Source: Candidatus Cloacimonas sp. 4484_140 (GTDB lineage Bacteria > Cloacimonadota > Cloacimonadia > JGIOTU-2). From it: a stretch of DNA of 7,567 bases. The stretch lies in NCBI GenBank assembly GCA_002049945.1, contig MVCT01000050.1, forward strand, positions 1-7,567, in the 5' to 3' direction. Under the pieces are notes generated by a model. The model searched no databases. It was not told the DNA's origin and worked only from the letters and a program-made list of their open reading frames with translations. Shown one piece after another: positions 1 to 5,308 of this stretch. The position numbers and the translations under genes are program-made. How positions within the stretch are numbered: position 1 is the stretch's first letter; every line of letters starts with the position of its first letter.

Positions 1-245
1 ATTTTGAGATTCCTAAAGAAGTGAAAATAGAAATTGAAAAGATCGGTCGTGCAGAAGCAAGCATTATTTCCGGTCTGCAGGCGATCATTGATTTTCGTAG
101 TCATGATAAAGAAATGCTTGGTGCTGTTTGCGCCGCTATTCGAGATATCAAACCTCCGGAATGTTATAAAGGAAAAGGTATTCGTTATGCTGATGAGCAT
201 ATCCGTATCAAACCCGGTAAAGTTGCCGGCGGAGCAGGGGTTTAA
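1..245 (+). CDS. rplF: 50S ribosomal protein uL6 (L6), 3' part only
   Basis: This is the C-terminal part of uL6, a large-subunit protein that binds 23S rRNA near the sarcin-ricin loop and the factor-binding site. The reading frame is open from base 3, and the 5' end lies outside the window, so no start can be given; a GTG at 21 is internal. About 80 residues are visible. The diagnostic stretch is PPECYKGKGIRYADEHIRIK, which matches the family's PEPYKGKGxRY...ExVRxK ending. A preceding HDKEMLGAVCAAIRDIK segment corresponds to the conserved DKQxVGQxAAxIR helix. The tail is GKVAGGAGV, poor in lysine where many uL6 proteins end in a basic run. The stop (TAA) is 9 bases before rplR, as expected in an spc cluster. 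Identification is firm from both sequence and position. Confidence 0.97.
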   Translation, partial: FEIPKEVKIEIEKIGRAEASIISGLQAIIDFRSHDKEMLGAVCAAIRDIKPPECYKGKGIRYADEHIRIKPGKVAGGAGV

Positions 246-254
246 GGAGCAGAA

Positions 255-632
255 ATGTTAAAGAAAAAGGTAAGAAAAAATATATTACTAAGAAATCGTC
301 GAAAAGTTGCTATCCGAAACAAAATTTCAGGATCAGCAGAAAAGCCGCGTCTCAGTGTTTATAGAAGCTTGAAGCATATCTATGCTCAAGTTATTGATGA
401 TGAGAACGGTGTGACGCTCTGTGCGGTTTCCAGTCTCAGTCCTGAGTATAAAAAGCAGGCAAAAGACGGTATGAAGCCAACTGCAAAAGCGAGTCTTATT
501 GGCGAGCTTTTTGCCAAGAAATGTCTTAAGAAGAAAATTAAAAAAGTTTGTTTTGATAGAAATGGTTTTAAGTACCATGGTCGTGTAAAAGCCCTTGCAG
601 AAGGTGCACGAAAAGCCGGTTTGGAATTCTAG
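255..632 (+). CDS. rplR: 50S ribosomal protein uL18 (L18)
   Basis: uL18 (125 residues) binds 5S rRNA and helps form the central protuberance of the large subunit. Its N-terminal 25 residues are very basic, as in the family, where this tail contacts 5S rRNA. The core has the usual PRLSVYRSLKHIYAQVIDD strand-helix segment (31-49). The C-terminus FDRNGFKYHGRVKALAEGAR (100-119), ending in AGLEF, is the family signature. The length is slightly above the typical 115-122. The ATG start is supported by AAGGAG at 244-249, 5 bases upstream and overlapping the rplF stop. The gene sits between rplF and rpsE, the normal order, and has no obvious oddity. Confidence 0.98.
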   Translation: MLKKKVRKNILLRNRRKVAIRNKISGSAEKPRLSVYRSLKHIYAQVIDDENGVTLCAVSSLSPEYKKQAKDGMKPTAKASLIGELFAKKCLKKKIKKVCFDRNGFKYHGRVKALAEGARKAGLEF

Positions 633-640
633 GAGAGCAT

Positions 641-1147
641 ATGCGAAATGAAAGACGACGTGATGAAAATGAATTAGTTTACGAACAAGTTGTTGATACC
701 AACCGTGTTTCCAAAGTGATCAAGGGTGGAAGGCACTTCAGCTTTAATGCCACAGTAGTAGTTGGTGATAAAAACGGAAAAGTCGGTGTAGGTATGGGAA
801 AAGCCAATGAAGTTATTCCTGCCATAAATAAAGCCAAGGATAAAGCAAGAAAATCTCTCTTCGGATTCCCGATTCGTAATGGCACGATCCCGCACATGAT
901 CATTGGTAAATTCAGAGGTAGTAAAGTGCTCCTCAAGCCAGCCGCACAAGGTACAGGTGTTATCGCTGGTGGACCAATACGTGCGATCCTTGAAGCTGCA
1001 GGTGTGGAAAATGTGCTGACTAAATCCCTTGGATCAAGCACAAAACACAATATGGTAAAAGCCACCGTTCGTGCACTTCAAGCCCTCCGCTCACATGAAG
1101 AAGTAGCAAAACTACGTGGAAAAACTGTATCAGAACTTCTATCATAA
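641..1147 (+). CDS. rpsE: 30S ribosomal protein uS5 (S5)
   Basis: uS5 (168 residues) sits at the mRNA entry side of the small subunit and affects decoding accuracy and helicase activity. The N-terminal double-stranded RNA-binding domain runs from about residue 12 to 75, with VSKVIKGGRHFSFNATVVVG (23-42) and GKVGVGMGKANEV (46-58). The C-terminal ribosomal S5 fold begins about residue 83 and contains LLKPAAQGTGVIAGGPIRAI (97-116), ending KLRGKTVSELLS. The GGR turn (29-31) lies in the loop where E. coli spectinomycin-resistance changes are known; no disruption is seen. ATG at 641 follows AGGAG (631-635) by 5 bases, and that site overlaps the rplR stop codon. Length and order are normal. Confidence 0.98.
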   Translation: MRNERRRDENELVYEQVVDTNRVSKVIKGGRHFSFNATVVVGDKNGKVGVGMGKANEVIPAINKAKDKARKSLFGFPIRNGTIPHMIIGKFRGSKVLLKPAAQGTGVIAGGPIRAILEAAGVENVLTKSLGSSTKHNMVKATVRALQALRSHEEVAKLRGKTVSELLS

Positions 1148-1165
1148 ATAAAGGTTGATCAAGAA

Positions 1166-1363
1166 ATGAAGCTTAAAATTACATTAGTAAAAAGTACGAT
1201 AGGACAGAAGCCCAAAACAAGGAAAACTGTTGAAGCATTGGGAATTCGCAAGCTCCATCATTCTGTTATTCAGAAAGATACACCTCCCATTTTGGGAATG
1301 ATCAATACTGTAGCACATTTAGTGGAAGTTGAAGAAATTAAAGGCAGAAGAGGTTCCAAATGA
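1166..1363 (+). CDS. rpmD: 50S ribosomal protein uL30 (L30)
   Basis: uL30 is a small (65 residues) alpha/beta large-subunit protein that is absent from some bacterial lineages. The sequence begins KLKITLVKSTIGQKPKTRKT and continues with VEALGIRKLHHSVIQKDTPP (22-41). This matches the family's ITLVKSxIGxxxxxRxTVxxLGLxxxxxxVxxxDTP pattern. The last part, GMINTVAHLVEVEEI, is the typical closing helix and strand. It lies between rpsE and rplO, as expected. The Shine-Dalgarno match (AAAGG, 1150-1154) is weak and 11 bases from the ATG, less favourable than its neighbours. The 18-base gap before it is the longest in the window. The end overlaps the rplO start by four bases (ATGA). Confidence 0.96.
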   Translation: MKLKITLVKSTIGQKPKTRKTVEALGIRKLHHSVIQKDTPPILGMINTVAHLVEVEEIKGRRGSK

Positions 1364-1815
1364 AATTAAATGAATTAAGGCCTCCTAAAAATTCTCGTAA
1401 GAAAAAATTTCGTCTGGGCAAAGGTGACGGCTCCGGAAAAGGAAAAACCAGCGGTCACGGTATGAATGGGCAGAAGTGCAGAAGCGGCGCCAGCATTCCT
1501 AACTGGTTTGAAGGCGGTCAAATGCCTATACACCGAAGATTGCCTATTAAGGGTTTTAATAATAGTAAATTTTCCAAGAAATATAGAATTGTCTCATTGA
1601 ACAGTCTTGCTGAAATCGATGAAAGCATTATTGATATCGAGCTTATGGAAAAACGTGGGTTGATTGAGATTCAAAATCACAAAGTTCAAATGGTGAAAGT
1701 TCTTGCAAACAAGGAAAATAAATTTGATAAAAAGAAAGTAATCAAAGCCAACGGTTTTAGCAAAAATGCAATTGAAATCATACATAAAGTTGGCGGGAAA
1801 GCAGAGGTTGTATAG
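1360..1815 (+). CDS. rplO: 50S ribosomal protein uL15 (L15)
   Basis: uL15 (151 residues) is an assembly protein of the large subunit with a long, basic, glycine-rich N-terminal extension that threads into 23S rRNA. The extension is visible at about residues 8-50: RLGKGDGSGKGKTSGHGMNG (18-37) and then QKCRSG. The conserved FEGGQMPIHRRLPIKGF block (50-66) follows. The globular C-terminal domain ends with KANGFSKNAIEIIHKVGGKAEVV-like strands, cut here to its key parts: GFSKNAIEII and GGKAEVV. The ATG start overlaps the rpmD stop as ATGA, with AGAGG at 1349-1353 placed 6 bases upstream. The histidine in SGHGMNG is less usual than the SGRGHKG form, but the element is intact. Confidence 0.97.
   Translation: MKLNELRPPKNSRKKKFRLGKGDGSGKGKTSGHGMNGQKCRSGASIPNWFEGGQMPIHRRLPIKGFNNSKFSKKYRIVSLNSLAEIDESIIDIELMEKRGLIEIQNHKVQMVKVLANKENKFDKKKVIKANGFSKNAIEIIHKVGGKAEVV
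1803..1807 (+). promoter_or_regulatory. Ribosome binding site for secY (GTG start)
   Basis: AGAGG lies 7 bases upstream of the GTG at 1815 and inside the end of rplO. It supports the GTG, whose first base is the last base of the rplO TAG stop, rather than a later ATG. Starting at the GTG also preserves the usual short N-terminal amphipathic segment (KSLFNVFKVPELKKK) before the first membrane helix. Confidence 0.75.
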
Positions 1816-3128
1816 TGCTAAAATCACTATTTAACGTCTTTAAAGTACCTGAACTCAAGAAGAAAGTTCTTTTCACTCTTGGAATTCTTATTGCTTATCG
1901 TTTAGGGAGTCATATTCCCACTCCGGGTATCAATACCGCAGCGCTTGGAGAGTTTTTTGCAACGCAAGGTAATACCATATTCGGTATGATCGACCTTTTT
2001 GTGGGTGGAAACCTGAGCAAGGCAACCATCTTCGCTCTCGGTATCATGCCGTACATTACTGCTTCTATTGTGATGCAGCTTCTCGGCGGAGTAATTCCTT
2101 ATTTTGAAAAGCTCAAAAAAGAGGGTCCCGAAGGTCAGAAAAAAATTACCCAATATACGCGTTACGGTACGCTCATTGTCGGTATTTTTAATGCTTTCTG
2201 GATAACTACTTTTCTTGAGAGCATTACTACTCCTTCCGGCGCAGCAGTTGTTCCATATCCGGGTTTGATGTTCAAATTCGTGACCGTACTCACTCTTGTA
2301 ACCGGCACGATACTTATAATGTGGCTTGGTGAACAGATCACAGAAAAAGGTATTGGAAACGGTATTTCTCTAATCATCTTTATTGGTATTATTGCTCGAT
2401 ATCCAAACGGATTTATGAATATGTTCAAAATGGTTGCAACAGGTACCCTTCCTATATTACTTGCTATTGCGGTTCTCGTATTTATGGTGATTGCCACGAC
2501 TGCAGTTATTTTCATTACGGAAGCGACGCGAAAGATCCCGGTGCAATATGCAAAGCGCGTCATAGGCAGAAAGATCTATGGCGGACAGGCAACGTATATT
2601 CCACTGAAAGTAAACTCTGCAGGTGTTATTCCTATTATTTTTGCGCAATCCGTACTCATGTTCCCGCAAACGATCACGACATTCTTTAAGAATAGTGATT
2701 TCATGCATATGCTCTCAAGCTGGCTCTCGCCCGGCGCTTTCCTGCATACTGTTCTCTATGTGATAATGATCGTATTCTTTGCCTATTTCTATACTGCTAT
2801 TGTACTCAATCCGACAGAGATTGCAGCAAATATGAAGAAATACGGCGGCTTCATTCCCGGACGTAAGCCCGGTAAGAGAACTGCCGAATATATAAACAGT
2901 GTGATTGTTCGTATTACCTTACCCGGTGCAATATTCTTTGCATTCATCGCAGTTACACCAACATTCCTGATCAAATATGCCAGACTTCCATTCTATTTCG
3001 GAGGTACTGGTTTGATCATTATCGTCGGTGTAGCGCTCGATACACTGAAGCAGATAGAATCTCATCTTGTTATGCGTCATTATGACGGATTTATGAAGAA
3101 AGGTAAATTGCGAGGAAGATCAAGGTGA
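1815..3128 (+). CDS. secY: Preprotein translocase subunit SecY
   Basis: SecY (437 residues) is the channel-forming subunit of the SecYEG translocon in the cytoplasmic membrane; it works with SecA for export and with ribosomes for membrane insertion. Ten hydrophobic segments can be placed at roughly 17-36, 72-95, 117-136, 153-172, 181-195, 212-235, 268-288, 311-332, 366-387 and 396-412. Family motifs include RLGSHIPTPGIN (29-40), LGIMPYITASIVMQLL (75-90), the cytoplasmic loop RKIPVQYAKR (239-248) and NPTEIAANMKKYGGFIPG (332-349). The C-tail is short and basic. GTG start, overlapping rplO by one base; its end overlaps adk by four. One oddity: the family's IRPG motif after FIPG reads RKPG here, so lysine 351 replaces the normally invariant arginine. 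Confidence 0.98.
   Translation: MLKSLFNVFKVPELKKKVLFTLGILIAYRLGSHIPTPGINTAALGEFFATQGNTIFGMIDLFVGGNLSKATIFALGIMPYITASIVMQLLGGVIPYFEKLKKEGPEGQKKITQYTRYGTLIVGIFNAFWITTFLESITTPSGAAVVPYPGLMFKFVTVLTLVTGTILIMWLGEQITEKGIGNGISLIIFIGIIARYPNGFMNMFKMVATGTLPILLAIAVLVFMVIATTAVIFITEATRKIPVQYAKRVIGRKIYGGQATYIPLKVNSAGVIPIIFAQSVLMFPQTITTFFKNSDFMHMLSSWLSPGAFLHTVLYVIMIVFFAYFYTAIVLNPTEIAANMKKYGGFIPGRKPGKRTAEYINSVIVRITLPGAIFFAFIAVTPTFLIKYARLPFYFGGTGLIIIVGVALDTLKQIESHLVMRHYDGFMKKGKLRGRSR
3112..3116 (+). promoter_or_regulatory. Ribosome binding site for adk (GTG start)
   Basis: GAGGA inside the last codons of secY, 8 bases before the GTG at 3125. It favours the GTG over any downstream start. The start forms a GTGA overlap with the secY stop, which suggests reinitiation by ribosomes that have just finished SecY. 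Confidence 0.7.
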
Positions 3129-3796
3129 TCGACACGAAAAAACGCATAGTTGTATTGTTGGGTCCTCCTGGAGCAGGGAAAGGCACTCAGGCAGCATATA
3201 TCAAAGAGAAATTTCATATTCCTCATATCTCTACCGGTGAGATCCTGCGTGATAACATAGATAAAGGAACACCTCTTGGTATTGAAGCACATAAATTCAT
3301 GCACAAAGGTGATCTTGTTCCGGACGATCTTATCATCGAGATGGTAAAAGACAGAGTACGGCAGCCGGATTGTGCTGAAGGCGCTTTGTTTGACGGATTT
3401 CCCAGAAATGAAGAACAGTCGGAAATGTTCTTTGATATGGAATATGTATCCACAAATGCAAAAGTATGTGCCATTCTCATCGATATACCCGATGAAGAGG
3501 TTATAAATCGTTTATCAAATCGACGATATTGCCCGAGCTGTAAAAGCATTTATAATCTCATCTATAAAGTTCCTAAGAATAAAGATGGAGATTCATACCT
3601 TTGTGATAACTGTGGCTCAGAGCTTGTTATTCGTGATGATGATAAAGTCGAGACTATAAAAAATCGGTTGAAGGTTTTTCATGATACTGCCGAACCTCTA
3701 ATTGCTTATTTCACAAAAAAAAATGTTCTTCACATAGTGGATGGCATAACCTCTCTTGAAGAAGTATTCAAGCAGATCGTGAATATACTCGAATAA
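3125..3796 (+). CDS. adk: Adenylate kinase, zinc-type long form
   Basis: Adenylate kinase (223 residues) catalyses ATP + AMP = 2 ADP in the cytoplasm. The P-loop GPPGAGKGTQ is at 13-22. The AMP-binding region has STGEILRDNI (36-45), and DGFPRN (90-95) carries the AMP-site arginine. RR at 133-134 begins the LID domain, which has four cysteines (136, 139, 160, 163; C-x2-C-x20-C-x2-C), a structural zinc site known from Gram-positive and other adenylate kinases but absent in E. coli. R170 and R181 correspond to the catalytic arginines after the LID. All key residues are present, so an active enzyme is expected. Placement between secY and map is common in many phyla. It starts with GTG overlapping secY and ends 2 bases before map. 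Confidence 0.98.
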   Translation: MIDTKKRIVVLLGPPGAGKGTQAAYIKEKFHIPHISTGEILRDNIDKGTPLGIEAHKFMHKGDLVPDDLIIEMVKDRVRQPDCAEGALFDGFPRNEEQSEMFFDMEYVSTNAKVCAILIDIPDEEVINRLSNRRYCPSCKSIYNLIYKVPKNKDGDSYLCDNCGSELVIRDDDKVETIKNRLKVFHDTAEPLIAYFTKKNVLHIVDGITSLEEVFKQIVNILE

Positions 3797-3798
3797 GA

Positions 3799-4566
3799 AT
3801 GATCACGATAAAGAATGTCAGGGAAATCAAACTCATGAGGGAGAGCAACTCCCTTGTGGCGCTCATACTTGATGAGCTGCATGACATGATCAAACCCGGC
3901 GTGAATGCTTTTGATTTGAATGCCCGAGCAGAAGATATCATGAAAGAACATGACGCAGAATCTGCTTTCAAAGGTTATGAAATGGACGATCTTGGTCCAT
4001 ATGAATATTCGATATGTTCATCAGTAAACAGTGAGATCGTTCACGGTTATTCGACAAAAGATAAAGTATTACATGATGGCGATATAATTGGCATAGATGT
4101 GGGTATTAAAATGAATGGCTTCTGTGGTGACGGAGCCCGTACTTTTGTAGTTGGCTCTATTGCAAGGGAAGTTCAATCCCTTCTTGATTGTACGAAGCAA
4201 GCACTTGAAAATGCCATCACACAGTGCAAACCCGGCAATAGGGTCGGAGATATTTCTGCAGCAATTGAAAAAACTGCGATGGATAATGGATTGCATGTGG
4301 CAGAATGGCTTACAGGGCATGGAATCGGGCGGACATTGCATGAAGACCCTATGATACCAAATGTCGGCAAAAAGGGGACAGGACCAATGCTCAAACCGGG
4401 CATGACCATTTCCATTGAGCCGATGTTCAATATTGGAACTTCAAAAACTGTAGAAAAAGAATGGGTTTTTTACACGATGGATGGTTCACCATCTGCACAT
4501 TTTGAAAACACCGTTCTTATCACAGAGAATGAACCTGAAATTTTAACGAAAACAAGGAACTCATGA
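3799..4566 (+). CDS. map: Methionine aminopeptidase, type I
   Basis: This enzyme (255 residues) removes the initiator methionine from new proteins at the ribosome exit; it uses a two-metal site. By comparison with E. coli MetAP the metal ligands are all visible: D100 (GIDVG), D111 (GDGART), H174 (TGHGIG), E207 (SIEPMF) and E236 (HFENTV). The substrate-site histidines are H82 (VHG) and H181 (LHEDP). The pita-bread fold is complete, with no N-terminal zinc-finger extension, so it is a type Ia-like short form. The segment GYEMDDLGPYEYSIC (59-73) is a few residues longer than the usual GYxGFPxSxC. I see no clear Shine-Dalgarno before the ATG, which is 2 bases after the adk stop, so coupling to adk is likely. 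It overlaps infA by one base. Confidence 0.98.
   Translation: MITIKNVREIKLMRESNSLVALILDELHDMIKPGVNAFDLNARAEDIMKEHDAESAFKGYEMDDLGPYEYSICSSVNSEIVHGYSTKDKVLHDGDIIGIDVGIKMNGFCGDGARTFVVGSIAREVQSLLDCTKQALENAITQCKPGNRVGDISAAIEKTAMDNGLHVAEWLTGHGIGRTLHEDPMIPNVGKKGTGPMLKPGMTISIEPMFNIGTSKTVEKEWVFYTMDGSPSAHFENTVLITENEPEILTKTRNS
4554..4558 (+). promoter_or_regulatory. Ribosome binding site deciding the infA start
   Basis: AAGGA lies within the end of map. Two in-frame ATG codons follow, at 4563 (4 bases away) and 4566 (7 bases away). The second has the better spacing and gives the canonical MAKDG... N-terminus and 72-residue length, so 4566 is preferred. Confidence 0.75.
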
Positions 4567-4784
4567 TGGCTAAAGACGGTCTCATAGAAGTAGACGGCAC
4601 AGTCGTTGAAGCACTTCCCGGCACGAAATTTATCGTGGAACTGGAAAATGGACATAAAGTTCATGCCCATATTTCCGGTAAGATGAGAATGCACTATATC
4701 CGCATTCTTGTTAGTGATAAGGTGAAGATGGAACTCTCTCCTTATGACCTTAACCAGGGACGTATCGTTTATCGTTATAAATAA
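4566..4784 (+). CDS. infA: Translation initiation factor IF-1
   Basis: IF-1 (72 residues) binds the A site of the 30S subunit during initiation and cooperates with IF-2 and IF-3. The protein is a single OB-fold (S1-like): GTVVEALPGTKFIVELENGH (11-30), then AHISGKMR (34-41), YIRILVSDKVKMELSPYDL and GRIVYRYK. The MAK start, HISGKMR and the SPYDL...GRI ending match the family almost throughout, and the length is exactly typical. I start it at the second ATG (4566), which overlaps the map stop by one base (TGATG). Starting at 4563 would add one methionine and give an ATGA overlap. Placement between map and rpmJ is the standard order for clusters of this type. Confidence 0.98.
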   Translation: MAKDGLIEVDGTVVEALPGTKFIVELENGHKVHAHISGKMRMHYIRILVSDKVKMELSPYDLNQGRIVYRYK

Positions 4785-4787
4785 TAT

Positions 4788-4793
4788 AGAGGA
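4788..4793 (+). promoter_or_regulatory. Ribosome binding site for rpmJ with an all-T spacer
   Basis: AGAGGA followed by eight consecutive T residues (4794-4801) directly before the ATG at 4802. Spacing of 8 is good. The unstructured T-run should keep the start codon accessible. No hairpin precedes the T-run, so it is not an intrinsic terminator. Confidence 0.75.
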
Positions 4794-4801
4794 TTTTTTT
4801 T

Positions 4802-4918
4802 ATGAAAGTTCGAGCATCAGTAAAGAAACTTTGTAAAGATTGTAAGATTGTAAAGCGCAAAGGGCGCATATATGTAATTTGTTCATCAAACCCAAAACAT
4901 AAACAGAGACAAGGTTAA
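4802..4918 (+). CDS. rpmJ: 50S ribosomal protein bL36 (L36), zinc form
   Basis: bL36 is the smallest large-subunit protein (38 residues here, the usual 37-38) and stabilises 23S rRNA domains near the L7/L12 stalk base. The sequence opens MKVRASVKKLCKDCKIVKRK and ends with the near-invariant PKHKQRQG. The zinc ligands C11, C14, C27 and H33 are all present, so this is the zinc-binding (C+) form rather than the zinc-free paralogue made by some bacteria under zinc limitation. The ATG is preceded by AGAGGA at good spacing. It follows infA by 17 bases and precedes rpsM by 13, exactly where the E. coli spc operon ends, but no terminator is visible here. Confidence 0.98.
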   Translation: MKVRASVKKLCKDCKIVKRKGRIYVICSSNPKHKQRQG

Positions 4919-4920
4919 GC

Positions 4921-4927
4921 AAGGAGG
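4921..4927 (+). promoter_or_regulatory. Strong ribosome binding site deciding the rpsM TTG start
   Basis: AAGGAGG, the best anti-Shine-Dalgarno match in the window, ends 4 bases before TTG at 4932. No ATG or GTG is available near it in frame, and the TTG gives the canonical (M)ARIAGVDLP N-terminus. The strong site probably compensates for the weak start codon. Confidence 0.85.
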
Positions 4928-4931
4928 CACT

Positions 4932-5297
4932 TTGGCACGAATAGCAGGTGTTGATTTACCAAATGAAAAGCGAATAGAGATTGGCTTGACTTATATTTTT
5001 GGTATAGGTCGTTCCACCTCTAATAAGATACTGGGGAAAGCCGGTGTCGATATCAATAAAAAAGTAAAAGATCTTACTGACCAGGACGTTATTAAACTGC
5101 GTGATATCATCAGAGATAATTATATGATCGAAGGTGATCTGCGCAAGGAAAGAACCATGAATATCAAACGTCTCATGGAGATTGGTTGTTATCGTGGTTT
5201 GCGTCATCGTATCGGTCTTCCTGTTCGCGGACAAAGCACACATTCAAATGCCCGTACAAGAAAAGGACCACGAAGTAGCCGAGTCGGCAGGAAGTAA
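4932..5297 (+). CDS. rpsM: 30S ribosomal protein uS13 (S13), TTG start
   Basis: uS13 (121 residues) is in the head of the small subunit; it contacts uL5 across the subunit bridge, and its C-terminal tail reaches the P-site tRNA. The N-terminus (M)ARIAGVDLPNEKRIEIGLTY and the helix-two-turn-helix GIGRSTSNKILGKAGVD (24-40) are canonical. The RNA-binding tail carries GLRHRIGLPVRGQSTHSNAR and then TRKGPR, ending in VGRK. Two positions are unusual: isoleucine follows GLRHR where arginine is common, and QST replaces the usual QRT. The start is TTG, supported by AAGGAGG. It is the first gene of the E. coli alpha operon, but here it follows rpmJ by only 13 bases. Confidence 0.97.
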   Translation: MARIAGVDLPNEKRIEIGLTYIFGIGRSTSNKILGKAGVDINKKVKDLTDQDVIKLRDIIRDNYMIEGDLRKERTMNIKRLMEIGCYRGLRHRIGLPVRGQSTHSNARTRKGPRSSRVGRK

Positions 5298-5308
5298 CAG
5301 GAGAAAAG

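Noticed and set aside
679..1065. 128-residue open frame on the minus strand across rpsE
   Set aside because: Lies wholly antisense to an intact, highly conserved gene, resembles no known family and has no supporting start context.
2162..2563. 133-residue open frame on the minus strand across secY
   Set aside because: Antisense to SecY membrane-segment codons; its hydrophobic look mirrors the sense-strand composition.
4563..4565. First of two tandem ATG codons as the infA start
   Set aside because: Only 4 bases from the Shine-Dalgarno and adds one residue to an otherwise exact 72-residue IF-1; kept as an alternative.
4785..4801. T-rich run after infA as an intrinsic terminator
   Set aside because: No GC-rich hairpin precedes it; the run fits as a spacer between the rpmJ Shine-Dalgarno and its ATG.
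4986..5009. Possible promoter (TTGACT ... TATAGG) inside rpsM
   Set aside because: Spacing between the elements is about 11 bases, too short for a sigma-70-type promoter, and it lies within conserved coding sequence.
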